Below are positions 24,462 to 33,379 of a DNA stretch of 64,000 nucleotides, in pieces. Both the position numbers and the translations under genes were made by a program. The notes under the pieces were generated by a model. That model searched no databases. It was given only the letters and a program-made list of their open reading frames with translations, and was not told the origin of the DNA. Location of the stretch: the NCBI RefSeq assembly GCF_000420625.1, contig NZ_ATVH01000013.1, positions 62,001 through 126,000 on the forward strand, given 5' to 3'. The number at the start of each line of letters is the position of its first letter. The first letter of the stretch is position 1. Source of the DNA: Fodinicurvata sediminis DSM 21159. GTDB taxonomy: Bacteria; Pseudomonadota; Alphaproteobacteria; Kiloniellales; DSM-21159.

Positions 24462-26315
24462 TCAGTCATGGGAGGCGTAGCGCGGCCAGTCGCCACTGGC
24501 CATATCCTCCAGGGAAGACGGTATTTGACCCAGGCGCTTCCTGTAAATCCACAGATTGGTCAGCACAGACCGGACAAATTGCCGCGTCTCGAAGGACGGC
24601 AGGCTTTCCAGGAACAGCAGCGGATCCTCCAGGATTGTTCCCTTGGCATCGGCCAGTTGCTCCTCCCACTTCTGCAGGTTACCAGGCCCGGCATTATAGG
24701 AAACCATCAGGCGGATCAGGTCCTCACCGACCTGCGGATATTCCATCAGATAGAGCAGGTACTGCTGGGCATAGGCCAGGTTGATGTCGGGCTTGTCCAG
24801 CGGCTGTCCGCTGATCGGTTTCAGACTCTCCCGCTTCTGGGCCAGATAGCGCGCCGTCGCGGGCATTATCTGCATCAGGCCGCGCGCGCCCAAGCCGCTT
24901 CTGACATGTGTCTGGAAATTCGATTCCTGACGCATGAAGGCATAGAGCAGGGCGCGATCGAGCTGGAAACCGCCGTGCGGCTCCCAGGGCGGAATGGGAT
25001 AGAGCCCGACGTCCAGCGAGCCCATCCTGTCATCCGAATCCAGTTCGCCGACCATGACCCCCGCCAAGCGGTAAGCCAACGAAGGAACGCCCGTGCGGTC
25101 GGCCAGATAGAGCACACCCTCTATCTCCTCACCGCTCAGGTTGCCTTCCAGCAGGGCAAATTCCTTGCGGGCCAGCTCCGCCTGTCCGGCCTGGGACAGC
25201 GCCACGGCACGGGCGATGCGCGGCTGCGCCATCAGGGATTCAAGGACATCCGAAGCTGGCGCATAGCGCGCAAAATCGAAGCTGGGCCGTAAGCCCAGGG
25301 CATAATGGGCCATCAACCCATAGAAGGTGCGCGGATACTTCAACGCTGCGCGCAACCACCGGCTCATCTCCTGCGGGCGTTCCTGTTTCAGCGCAGCGCG
25401 GGCCGCCCAATAGGCACCGGCCGCCCGTTGGTTGTCCGCAGCGGAGGCCGAAGAGGCCAGGGCGACGAAATGGCCGCGCGCCCGATCCGGACGCCCCTGC
25501 CGCCAGGCGGAGAGACCTGCGATCCAGTGGGCGCGCGGCGCATGCTTCCAGGCTTTCTCCGTGGCCTTCTCCGCCAATTCCAGGGCCTTGCCCAGATCCC
25601 CCTGGAAATACCATCCGTGCGCCACAGTGCCCAACGCCTGTGCCATCTCGGCACGGCTCAGAATCCTCTGTGTATCCGCCTTGGCCAGCCTTTCCTCGCT
25701 GACCGTCAGGCGTGTATTCAGGACATTGCTGCGAATCTGGGCCAACAGGCTGCGGGCCTGCTCGCGAACAGCCGCGCTGCGGTCATCACTTACCTGTAGC
25801 TCCGGCTCTGGCTCACTGTCCATTTCCAGGCTCAAGCGACCCGCAGTTTTCGGTTCTGGTGGCGCGACCTGGCTGGAAGGGCGGCGTTGCATGGCCAGTT
25901 TGTGAACACGCTTTGCACCGGGATGATCGGCATAGTCCGCCAACCAGTCGGACAGTTCGCTGTAACTCGAGCGATAGTCGGTGGGGTGCATGTAGCGCTG
26001 GTACAGTACATGCCCCATCAGACGGTCATCCCCCAGACGGGCAATCACGGCATCGGCCGCGGACCAGCGCCCGGCTTCCTGAAGCGTGAAGATTTCTCGA
26101 TAACGGCGCTCATCAGGGGCCGACAGAACCTTCGGCAAGCCGCCGCGTTGCGGCGGGCCGATCTGTGGCAAGGCAGCCGTTTTCGTGTCATGGATGATGG
26201 CCGGCGTGGTCTGTGCCGCAGCCCCGTTGTCAAAGACGGTTTGTCCGGACAGGACAGCAAACAGAACCACCACCACTATGGCGCAGGACCTGCGCCATGT
26301 GATTTCTGTCAGCAC
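24462..26315 (-). CDS. slt: Periplasmic soluble lytic murein transglycosylase
   Basis: This enzyme cleaves peptidoglycan between N-acetylmuramic acid and N-acetylglucosamine, forming 1,6-anhydro ends. The 617-residue precursor has an N-terminal signal peptide (about residues 8-35, ending near NGAAAQ). A long alpha-helical, tetratricopeptide-like superhelix follows, and a C-terminal SLT domain carries catalytic glutamate near residue 463 in MRQESNFQT. The domain also shows GARGLMQIMPATARY and YNAGPGN, the standard motifs. This arrangement matches the Slt70 type. The gene lies just upstream of moaB on the same strand. The ORF is intact and of normal length. Confidence 0.94.
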   Translation of the reverse strand: MLTEITWRRSCAIVVVVLFAVLSGQTVFDNGAAAQTTPAIIHDTKTAALPQIGPPQRGGLPKVLSAPDERRYREIFTLQEAGRWSAADAVIARLGDDRLMGHVLYQRYMHPTDYRSSYSELSDWLADYADHPGAKRVHKLAMQRRPSSQVAPPEPKTAGRLSLEMDSEPEPELQVSDDRSAAVREQARSLLAQIRSNVLNTRLTVSEERLAKADTQRILSRAEMAQALGTVAHGWYFQGDLGKALELAEKATEKAWKHAPRAHWIAGLSAWRQGRPDRARGHFVALASSASAADNQRAAGAYWAARAALKQERPQEMSRWLRAALKYPRTFYGLMAHYALGLRPSFDFARYAPASDVLESLMAQPRIARAVALSQAGQAELARKEFALLEGNLSGEEIEGVLYLADRTGVPSLAYRLAGVMVGELDSDDRMGSLDVGLYPIPPWEPHGGFQLDRALLYAFMRQESNFQTHVRSGLGARGLMQIMPATARYLAQKRESLKPISGQPLDKPDINLAYAQQYLLYLMEYPQVGEDLIRLMVSYNAGPGNLQKWEEQLADAKGTILEDPLLFLESLPSFETRQFVRSVLTNLWIYRKRLGQIPSSLEDMASGDWPRYASHD

Positions 26316-26454
26316 GAATCTTCCTTCCGCCCGTTATCCTTTTCAATGCCCCAAGCGCATTTTATTGACTTTTCCGGAATCTTCCAGCCATAGAAGACTC
26401 TTAGTTATCCACAGGCCGTGAACAGCATGCCCCAGGTCTTGAAAACAGCCGGTT

Positions 26455-27372
26455 TCAGCCGATTTCGGGCTTCGTCTCGCCCCGCAGGACGGCACGAAAT
26501 GCCAACATGTCGCGCCAGGCATGGCGTTTCTGCGCGGGCTGGCGCAGAAGGTAGGCTGGATGCAGGCTGGCAATGGCCGGGATGGGTGCCGACAAACCTT
26601 CATGCTGGTAGGCGAACCACTTGCCACGCAGGCGGGTGATCCCCTGGGTCGTGCCCAGCAGGGTCTTGACCGAGACATTGCCGATCATCAGCAGCAGTTC
26701 TGGCCGGATCAACTCGATCTGGCGCTCCACGAAGGGCAGGCACAGGCCGATCTCGCGCGTATCCGGGGTCCGGTTGCCCGGCGGGCGCCAGAAGAGAATG
26801 TTGGTGATATAGACTTCCTCGATGGCGATTCCGGCGCTTTCCAGCATGGTATCGAGCATGCGGCCTGCTGCGCCCACGAAGGGTTGCCCCTGAATGTCCT
26901 CGTCCCGTCCCGGTGCCTCGCCGATCAGCATGACCTTCGCGGACTTGCTGCCGCGATAGATCACGGTGTTGCTGGCCGACCTCTTCAACTCACAGCCTTC
27001 GAAAGTCCGAATTGCTTCGTGCAGACTTTCCAGGTCATTCGCCGCTGCAGCGGCATCGCGTGCGTTCTGCAACACGGCCTCGGCCGGCTGCAGCGGCCCC
27101 TGCTCGCCAGGATGCCAGACCGGTGGCTGAGCGTCAGACATCCCGGGCGCGCTCATGCCCTGTGCCCTGTGCCCGTCACGGGCAGTGGGCGGTGCCGGTG
27201 TCATGGAGTTCTGCGCCTGAGACGAAGCTGCGGGCACGGACGCCTGTTCCGCGCGGGCTTCCGGCGCACGAAAACGGTCGCGAGACGTTTCTTCCAGGGC
27301 CTCATCGGCCCCCATCTCGATCAGCCACTCCAGGGCGGCCCGCGCTTCTCTGTTGGACATTGCAGACGTCAT
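26455..27372 (-). CDS. Uracil-DNA glycosylase, family 4-like
   Basis: This enzyme removes uracil from DNA in base-excision repair. The C-terminal two thirds hold motif 1, IGEAPGRDEDIQGQPFVGAAG, shared with family 4, then NILFWRPPGNRTP and motif 2, SLHPAYLLRQ. The first 110 residues are a low-complexity Ala/Pro/Gln-rich extension. Only two cysteines are visible in the whole protein (FEGCELK and IGLCLPF). The four-cysteine iron-sulfur site of characterised family 4 enzymes is therefore incomplete. The start at 27372 has no clear ribosome binding site, and an ATG at 27360 is close by. It is divergent from the ETF-QO gene. Confidence 0.87.
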   Translation of the reverse strand: MTSAMSNREARAALEWLIEMGADEALEETSRDRFRAPEARAEQASVPAASSQAQNSMTPAPPTARDGHRAQGMSAPGMSDAQPPVWHPGEQGPLQPAEAVLQNARDAAAAANDLESLHEAIRTFEGCELKRSASNTVIYRGSKSAKVMLIGEAPGRDEDIQGQPFVGAAGRMLDTMLESAGIAIEEVYITNILFWRPPGNRTPDTREIGLCLPFVERQIELIRPELLLMIGNVSVKTLLGTTQGITRLRGKWFAYQHEGLSAPIPAIASLHPAYLLRQPAQKRHAWRDMLAFRAVLRGETKPEIG

Positions 27373-27578
27373 GGTCTGAAATTAGCAGCCCTTCCCTCGG
27401 GAAGGAACGGCAATCACCGCCACTGGACGATGATGAAAAGACCAACCGGAAGGCGGACCGGGATAAGAACCGGTCGTCGTGACAGCTTCGCCTTGGAGCG
27501 CTAGTAGGTTTCCTGGGCGAATGAACGGACCCAACCGGGCTGACGGGGCCGAGGATCCAACAAGGGAGAAAGAGATCG

Positions 27579-29231
27579 ATGGAACGCGAATACATGGACT
27601 ACGATGTCGTCATTGTCGGCGCCGGACCTTCCGGGCTGGCCGCGGCCATTCGCCTGCGCCAGATGGCTGCCGAAAGCGGCAACGACATCTCGGTCTGCGT
27701 TCTTGAGAAGGGCTCCGAGGTTGGCGCGCACATCCTTTCCGGCGCCGTGCTGGAACCGCGCGCACTCAACGAACTGATCCCCGACTGGAAGGACAAGGAC
27801 GCCCCGCTCAACACGCCGGTCAGTGAAGAGAAGTTCCTCTTCCTGACCGAGAGCAAGAGCCATTCCGTCCCGATCTCTCTGCTGCCACCCCAGACCCAGA
27901 ATCACGGGAACTACATCGTCTCGCTCGGCAACGTCTGCCGCTGGATGGCCGAGCAGGCCGAGGCCCTGGGCGCCGAGATCTATCCCGGCTTCGCTGCGGC
28001 CGAAGTGCTCTACAACGACGAGGGCGCCGTTGCCGGCGTAGCCACCAACGACATGGGCGTGGCCCGCGACGGCAGCCAGAAGGACGGCTACATGCCGGGC
28101 ATGGAACTGCGCGCCAAGTACACGCTGTTCGCCGAAGGCTGTCGCGGTTCGCTGACCAAGGACCTCGAGGCGCGTTTCAAGCTGCGCGAAGGCAGCGATC
28201 CCCAGACCTACGGCATCGGCCTCAAGGAGCTCTGGGAGCTGGACCCAGCCCAGCACAAGGAAGGTTTCGTTCTACATTCCTCGGGCTGGCCCATGGACGA
28301 CAAGACCTGGGGCGGCTCCTTCATCTACCATCTCGAGAACAACCAGGCCTATGTCGGCTACGTGGTGGGGCTGGACTACCAGAATCCGCACCTCTCGCCC
28401 TTCCACGAGTTCCAGCGTTTCAAGCTGCACCCGGCCATCAAACCCATGCTGAAGGGCGGCAAGCGCATCTCCTATGGTGCCCGCGCACTCAACGAGGGCG
28501 GTTTCCAGTCGGTGCCCAAGCTGGCCTTTCCGGGCGGCGCGCTCATCGGCTGCACGGCCGGTTTCCTCAATGTGCCCAAGATCAAGGGCAGCCACACCGC
28601 CATGAAAACCGGCATGATGGCGGCCGAATCGATTCATGAGCGCATGGCCGGTGGCGACGAAGGCTACGGCACGCTGGACAACTACGAAGAAGCCTATCGT
28701 AACTCCTGGGTCCATGACGAGCTTCACAAGGCCCGCAACCTGCGGCCGGCCACGGCACGCTGGGGCATGACGCTGGGCATGCTCTACGGCGGCCTCGACC
28801 TGAAGCTCTTCGGCGGTCGCCTCCCCTGGACACTGCATCACAAGCACCAGGATCACGAGACGCTGAAAGCGGCCGACCAGATGCCGAAGATCGATTACCC
28901 AAAGCCGGACAACGAGATCACCTTCGACCGCCTGTCCAGCGTCTTCATCTCCAACACCAACCATGAGGAGGACCAGCCGGTCCATCTAAAGCTGAAGGAC
29001 GAGTCGATTCCCATCGAGCACAACCTGCCGCTTTATGACGAACCGGCGCAGCGCTACTGCCCGGCCGGCGTCTATGAGGTGGTGCGCGATGACGACGGCT
29101 CGAACCCGCGCTTCGTGATCAACGCGCAGAACTGCGTGCACTGCAAGACCTGCGATATCAAGGACCCGAAGCAGAACATCGTCTGGACCACACCCGAAGG
29201 TGGCGGCGGGCCCAACTATCCGAACATGTGA
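27579..29231 (+). CDS. Electron transfer flavoprotein-ubiquinone oxidoreductase
   Basis: This inner-membrane protein passes electrons from reduced ETF to ubiquinone, linking fatty and amino acid oxidation to the respiratory chain. The 550-residue sequence shows the FAD loop VVIVGAGPSGLAAAIRLRQ at the N-terminus. The ubiquinone/membrane region follows in the middle (GGFQSVPKLAFPGG). The C-terminal 4Fe-4S site has cysteines in RYCPAGVYEV and NCVHCKTCDIKDP. The ending GGGGPNYPNM is characteristic of the family. The start at 27579 follows AAGGGAGAAAGAGATCG. It is monocistronic, with chrA converging seven bases after its stop. The ETF methyltransferase at 4.5 kb may act on its electron donor. Confidence 0.96.
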   Translation: MEREYMDYDVVIVGAGPSGLAAAIRLRQMAAESGNDISVCVLEKGSEVGAHILSGAVLEPRALNELIPDWKDKDAPLNTPVSEEKFLFLTESKSHSVPISLLPPQTQNHGNYIVSLGNVCRWMAEQAEALGAEIYPGFAAAEVLYNDEGAVAGVATNDMGVARDGSQKDGYMPGMELRAKYTLFAEGCRGSLTKDLEARFKLREGSDPQTYGIGLKELWELDPAQHKEGFVLHSSGWPMDDKTWGGSFIYHLENNQAYVGYVVGLDYQNPHLSPFHEFQRFKLHPAIKPMLKGGKRISYGARALNEGGFQSVPKLAFPGGALIGCTAGFLNVPKIKGSHTAMKTGMMAAESIHERMAGGDEGYGTLDNYEEAYRNSWVHDELHKARNLRPATARWGMTLGMLYGGLDLKLFGGRLPWTLHHKHQDHETLKAADQMPKIDYPKPDNEITFDRLSSVFISNTNHEEDQPVHLKLKDESIPIEHNLPLYDEPAQRYCPAGVYEVVRDDDGSNPRFVINAQNCVHCKTCDIKDPKQNIVWTTPEGGGGPNYPNM

Positions 29232-29237
29232 ACAGCT

Positions 29238-30467
29238 CTAGGTCAGCAAGCTGACTCCGACGCCGGCCGCAGCCGTTATCACCACGACCAGCCAGGCCGG
29301 CAAGCGCCAGATGGCCAACAGTGTGAAGGCCAGCAGCACCAGGGCAAAGTCGCCCGGCGCCCGCACGCCGCTGGTCCAGACCGGATGGTAGAGTGCGGCC
29401 AGCAACAGGCCGACCACCGCCGCATTGACCCCCAGCAGGGCGCGGCGCATGGGCTGGAAATGCCGCAGTCGCTCCCAGAACGGCAGGGCCCCGATCACCA
29501 GAAGGAACGAGGGCAGGAAGATCGCCACCAGGCAGATGGCCGCCCCGATCACTCCGTTCGGCACCGGTCCCATTACCGTGCCCAGGTAGGCGGCGAAGGT
29601 GAACAGGGGTCCCGGCACGGCCTGGGCGGCACCGTAACCGGCGAGGAAGCTGTCCTCGCCGACCCAGCCCGGGGGCACCACCTCGGCCTGCAGCAGCGGC
29701 AGGACGACGTGGCCGCCGCCGAACACCAGTGCGCCGGAGCGATAGAAGCTGTCGAACAGCGCCAGGGCCTGCACAGGGAAGAACCCGGCCAGCAGCGGCA
29801 GGCTCGCCAACAGCAGGAAGAAGACCGCCAGGGCCGTTATCGCCAGGCTGCGCGGCACGGTGATATCGAGCGGCGTGTGGTCGCGCTCTTCTTCGCTCTT
29901 CAGGAACAGCCAGCCAATCACCCCTCCGGCCAGAATTACGCCGACCTGGCCCAGGGGATGCGGCCAGACCACCAGCAGGACGGCCCCCGCAACGGCCAGG
30001 CTCAGGCGCTCCCGATCCGGGCAGAGGCTGCGCCCCATGCCCCAGACGGCATGGGCCACCACCGCCACGGCGGCGGCCTTCAGGCCGCGCAGGTAGTCCC
30101 CGTTCATGTCGCTGCCGAGCGCCAGAACACCGTAGCCAAAGACGGTCAGCAGCAGGGCCGAAGGCAGGGTGAAAGCCGTCCAGGCCGCCAGCGCCCCCGG
30201 CAAGCCCGCGCGTGCCAGGCCGATGCTGAGGCCAACCTGGCTGCTGGCCGGTCCCGGCAGGAACTGGCACAGCGCCACCAGGTCGGCATAGCTCTTCTCG
30301 GTGAACCAGCCGCGCCGTGTGACGAACTCCTCGCGGAAATAGCCCAGGTGCGCCACCGGCCCGCCGAAGGAGGTGAGGCCGAGTCGCAGGAAAGCCAGGA
30401 AGACCTCCAGCCAGTGGCCGCGGCCCTTTCCGGCCGGCTTGCTGTCCTGATCTGCGCGCTTGTTCAT
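29238..30467 (-). CDS. chrA: Chromate transporter, ChrA family
   Basis: This inner-membrane transporter of the CHR family exports chromate. The 409-residue protein is the two-domain form: two homologous halves of about six spans each, with repeated segments SFGGPVAHLGYF (first half) and FGGGHVVLPLLQ (second half). The LCQFLPGPASSQ and AQAVPGPLFTFA motifs of the family are both present. The ATG at 30467 follows GGCAGGGGCGAC and is preferred over 30482. The 3' end abuts the ETF-QO gene. No chrB regulator is adjacent, so chromate-specific regulation is uncertain. Confidence 0.93.
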   Translation of the reverse strand: MNKRADQDSKPAGKGRGHWLEVFLAFLRLGLTSFGGPVAHLGYFREEFVTRRGWFTEKSYADLVALCQFLPGPASSQVGLSIGLARAGLPGALAAWTAFTLPSALLLTVFGYGVLALGSDMNGDYLRGLKAAAVAVVAHAVWGMGRSLCPDRERLSLAVAGAVLLVVWPHPLGQVGVILAGGVIGWLFLKSEEERDHTPLDITVPRSLAITALAVFFLLLASLPLLAGFFPVQALALFDSFYRSGALVFGGGHVVLPLLQAEVVPPGWVGEDSFLAGYGAAQAVPGPLFTFAAYLGTVMGPVPNGVIGAAICLVAIFLPSFLLVIGALPFWERLRHFQPMRRALLGVNAAVVGLLLAALYHPVWTSGVRAPGDFALVLLAFTLLAIWRLPAWLVVVITAAAGVGVSLLT

Positions 30468-30686
30468 GTCGCCCCTGCCCATTCTTCTCTTTTAGGGCAG
30501 ATGACCCTGCCGGGGCCAGCATTCCGGTGCGCCTTGCACTGGTGTCACCCACACCCCGACAGCTTCCGACCGTCATGCACTTTCGGGGACATTGAGACCA
30601 TTGCAGTTCTGACATAGATTCCCTGAGGGGCTGCCAGTGCCTCAAACCCGATTCCCTCGGGCTCCGTCATGCATTAGGTTGTCTTC

Positions 30687-32480
30687 ATGATTGCACGCTT
30701 CCGCACCATCCTGCTCGCCGTCCTGCCCCTTGCATTCCTGGCCTCGGGCTTTGAAGAAAGCGTCGGCAAGGCCGGCGCTGCCGAACCACCGCCTGATGGC
30801 AGCCGCCTTATCGCCTCGGCCTCCAGCCAAGGGGCGACCGGAAGCGGGCTCAGTCTGCTGCGGGGCGGGTCGAAATACGGCCAGTACCTGGCCGCCCTGG
30901 TTGCAGAAGGTGAACAGGATCTGACCAGTGCCGCCGACTTCATGCAGAACGTCCTGTCCCAGGAGCCCGATAACGAGAACCTTCTGGTCCACACCTTCAT
31001 CCTGCAGGCCACCGAAGGCCGTTTCGACAGAGCTGTCGAATTGGCGCAACGCATGGAAGAGCGTGGGATCATCCAGCCGATTGGCCAGCTGGCCCAGGCC
31101 ACGAAGGCCATGATCGATGGTGATGCCGAACGCGCGGAAACCCATATCGCCAAACAACCAGCCCAGGGAATCAACAGCGTCTCCAATCCCTTCCTGCTGG
31201 CTTGGGTAAAGGCCGCCCAGGACGACAAGCAGGGAGCCCTGGAGCAACTGGAGACGCTGGAGCAGGACGGCGCCCTCCTGCCGCTGGTCGAGTTGCACAG
31301 GCTGCTGCTGAACGATTGGTTCGGTGACACGGACGCCGCAGAGGATTCCATCGACACCCTATTGCAAGGATCGAATGAACTTTCCCTGCGCATCATCCGG
31401 GTCGTTGGGAATTATCTGGAGCGACATGGTGCGCGCGAGCAGGCCCGGGAACTCTACGAGGAGCAGCGGGCGCTCGATCCGGAAAGCCTGGTCATTGCCG
31501 ACATGCTGCGGCGCCTGGACGAGGACGGCTCCCCGGCTGCACTGGTGGAAGAGCCCCGGCAGGGCTATGCCCAGGCACTCTTCGATATCGCCAGCATCCT
31601 GGGACAGGAGAACCTGGTCCAGTATGCCATCATCCATGCCCACTTCGCCCTGGCCAGCGAGCCGAACCTGACCCTCACGCGTGTGCTGATCGGCGAAATG
31701 CTTCAACAGGCCGGACGCTCTCGAGCAGCCATCGACGTCTACAGCGCCATGCCTGAGGATTCGCCCTTTTCCTGGTCGACACGGCTGCGCATCGCAGAGG
31801 AGCTCTACAACCTCGATCGCATGGACGAAGCCCTGGCCGAACTTGAGGCCCTGGCGGACATGCGCCCGGAGCGCTTCGAGCCGCACTATCGCATGGGCAA
31901 CTTCTATCGCATGGAGGAACGTTTCGAGGAATCCGCCGAGGCTTACAACAGGACCATCGAACGCCTGGACAACCCCCAGCCGCGGCAATGGACCCTCTAT
32001 TACTTCCGTGGCATCGCCTTCGAGCGCACGGACCGCTGGGACCAGGCTGAGGCCGACTTCCTGAAGGCCCTGGAGCTGCAGCCCGAGCAGCCCTATGTCA
32101 TGAATTACCTCGCCTATTCCTGGGTCGAGCAGAAGCGCAATTACGAGCAGGCCGAAGAGATGCTGCTCAAGGCCGTGGAAATGCAGCCCGAAGACGGGCA
32201 TATCGTGGATTCCCTGGGCTGGGTCTATTACCGGCTGGGCCGTTTCGAGGAGGCTGTGGAGCAGCTTGAGAAGGCGGTGGAACTGCGCCCGCAGGACTCC
32301 GTCATCAACGACCACCTGGGCGACGCCTATTGGCAGACTGGGCGCGAGCGTGAAGCCCGTATCCAGTGGAGTCGCGCGCTCAGCCTCGAGCCCGAGGAAG
32401 ACGAGATCCCGAAGATCGAACGCAAGCTGGAAGAGGGCCTGTCCGAGGACGAGGAACGCGAGGAAGGCCAGCCCATCTGA
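30687..32480 (+). CDS. Exported tetratricopeptide repeat protein
   Basis: This 597-residue protein starts with a signal peptide (about 1-30, LLAVLPLAFLASG). Multiple 34-residue TPR units fill most of the rest. The clearest are near the C-terminus, for example EAVEQLEKAVELRPQDSVI, with DHLGDAYWQTGREREA in the next unit. The tail is very acidic and Glu-rich. Such proteins scaffold periplasmic or outer membrane complexes, but no partner is evident here. It lies 14 bases upstream of ispE and is likely co-transcribed with it, a pairing often seen in alphaproteobacteria. Function beyond protein binding is unknown. Confidence 0.88.
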   Translation: MIARFRTILLAVLPLAFLASGFEESVGKAGAAEPPPDGSRLIASASSQGATGSGLSLLRGGSKYGQYLAALVAEGEQDLTSAADFMQNVLSQEPDNENLLVHTFILQATEGRFDRAVELAQRMEERGIIQPIGQLAQATKAMIDGDAERAETHIAKQPAQGINSVSNPFLLAWVKAAQDDKQGALEQLETLEQDGALLPLVELHRLLLNDWFGDTDAAEDSIDTLLQGSNELSLRIIRVVGNYLERHGAREQARELYEEQRALDPESLVIADMLRRLDEDGSPAALVEEPRQGYAQALFDIASILGQENLVQYAIIHAHFALASEPNLTLTRVLIGEMLQQAGRSRAAIDVYSAMPEDSPFSWSTRLRIAEELYNLDRMDEALAELEALADMRPERFEPHYRMGNFYRMEERFEESAEAYNRTIERLDNPQPRQWTLYYFRGIAFERTDRWDQAEADFLKALELQPEQPYVMNYLAYSWVEQKRNYEQAEEMLLKAVEMQPEDGHIVDSLGWVYYRLGRFEEAVEQLEKAVELRPQDSVINDHLGDAYWQTGREREARIQWSRALSLEPEEDEIPKIERKLEEGLSEDEEREEGQPI

Positions 32481-32494
32481 GTGCCCCGCACAGA

Positions 32495-33379
32495 ATGACG
32501 GAGACTCCTGCCCCAGGGCCGCTTCTGCAGCCCGCGCAAGAACTGCATGAATTCGCACCGGCCAAGGTCAATCTCTGGCTGGAGATAACCGGACGGCGCG
32601 ACGATGGATATCACCTGTTGGACAGCCTTGTGGTTTTCGCCGAGGTGGGAGATTGGTTGGAGATCCGTCCGGCCGAGGCCTTCTCTTTAGATCTTGCCGG
32701 CCCCTTTGCCGCCGCCTTGCAGCAGCAGGAGGAGGACAACCTGGTGACCCGGGCCGTGGACGCCTTCTGTGCCGCAACGGGCCAAACGCCAGCATTCCAT
32801 TTGAAACTGACCAAGAACCTGCCCCTGGCCGCCGGTCTGGGCGGCGGTTCGGCCGATGCAGCGGCAACCCTGCGCCTGCTGGAAAGGATCCAGGGCAAAC
32901 ACCTACCCCCGGATAGGCGACAGGCCCTGGCCCTGGATCTGGGGGCCGATGTCCCTGTCTGCCTGGAAGGCCGATCCATCCACATGCAGGGGATCGGCGA
33001 GCAACTGCTCCCGGTTCCTTTCTTGCCTCCGTTGCACCTCCTGTTGGTCAATCCCGGTGTGCCTGTGTCAACCGGCGCCATTTTCCGCCGGCTGGCCCAG
33101 CCCTGGTCGCAGGGGCAGGACATGCCACGGATCGACACGGACCCGGAGTTCCTGTTCGACGTACTGCGCAAACGCCGCAATGACCTGGAAGGCCCGGCCT
33201 GTGCCCTGGCGCCCGAGATTGCGCAGGCTTTGGCGGCCCTGAAAGAAACGCGCGACTGCGCCCTGGCCCGCATGAGCGGCAGCGGCGCCAGCTGTTTTGC
33301 CCTCTATCGCAGCACCCCGGCCCGGGATCGGGCGGCGGCCCGCTTGCGCCAGGATCATCCCGATTGGTGGATTGCCTGA
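32495..33379 (+). CDS. ispE: 4-diphosphocytidyl-2-C-methyl-D-erythritol kinase
   Basis: This GHMP kinase phosphorylates CDP-methylerythritol in the non-mevalonate isoprenoid pathway. The N-terminal segment EFAPAKVNLWLEITGRRDDGYH is family-typical (14 residues in). The ATP loop LPLAAGLGGGSADAAATL lies at about residue 108, and the C-terminal MSGSGASCFALY completes the GHMP set. The ATG at 32495 follows the TPR protein gene by 14 bases. The open frame continues upstream inside that gene and is not used. The length of 294 residues is normal. Its last 25 bases overlap the end of the convergent MocR gene. It would supply precursor for the ubiquinone tail attached by UbiA. Confidence 0.94.
   Translation: MTETPAPGPLLQPAQELHEFAPAKVNLWLEITGRRDDGYHLLDSLVVFAEVGDWLEIRPAEAFSLDLAGPFAAALQQQEEDNLVTRAVDAFCAATGQTPAFHLKLTKNLPLAAGLGGGSADAAATLRLLERIQGKHLPPDRRQALALDLGADVPVCLEGRSIHMQGIGEQLLPVPFLPPLHLLLVNPGVPVSTGAIFRRLAQPWSQGQDMPRIDTDPEFLFDVLRKRRNDLEGPACALAPEIAQALAALKETRDCALARMSGSGASCFALYRSTPARDRAAARLRQDHPDWWIA

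Noticed and set aside
29158-30645. Minus-strand open frame of 495 codons overlapping chrA
   Set aside because: Composition is dominated by Gly, Arg, Ala and Pro, typical of a frame-shadow. chrA in another frame has clear transporter motifs.
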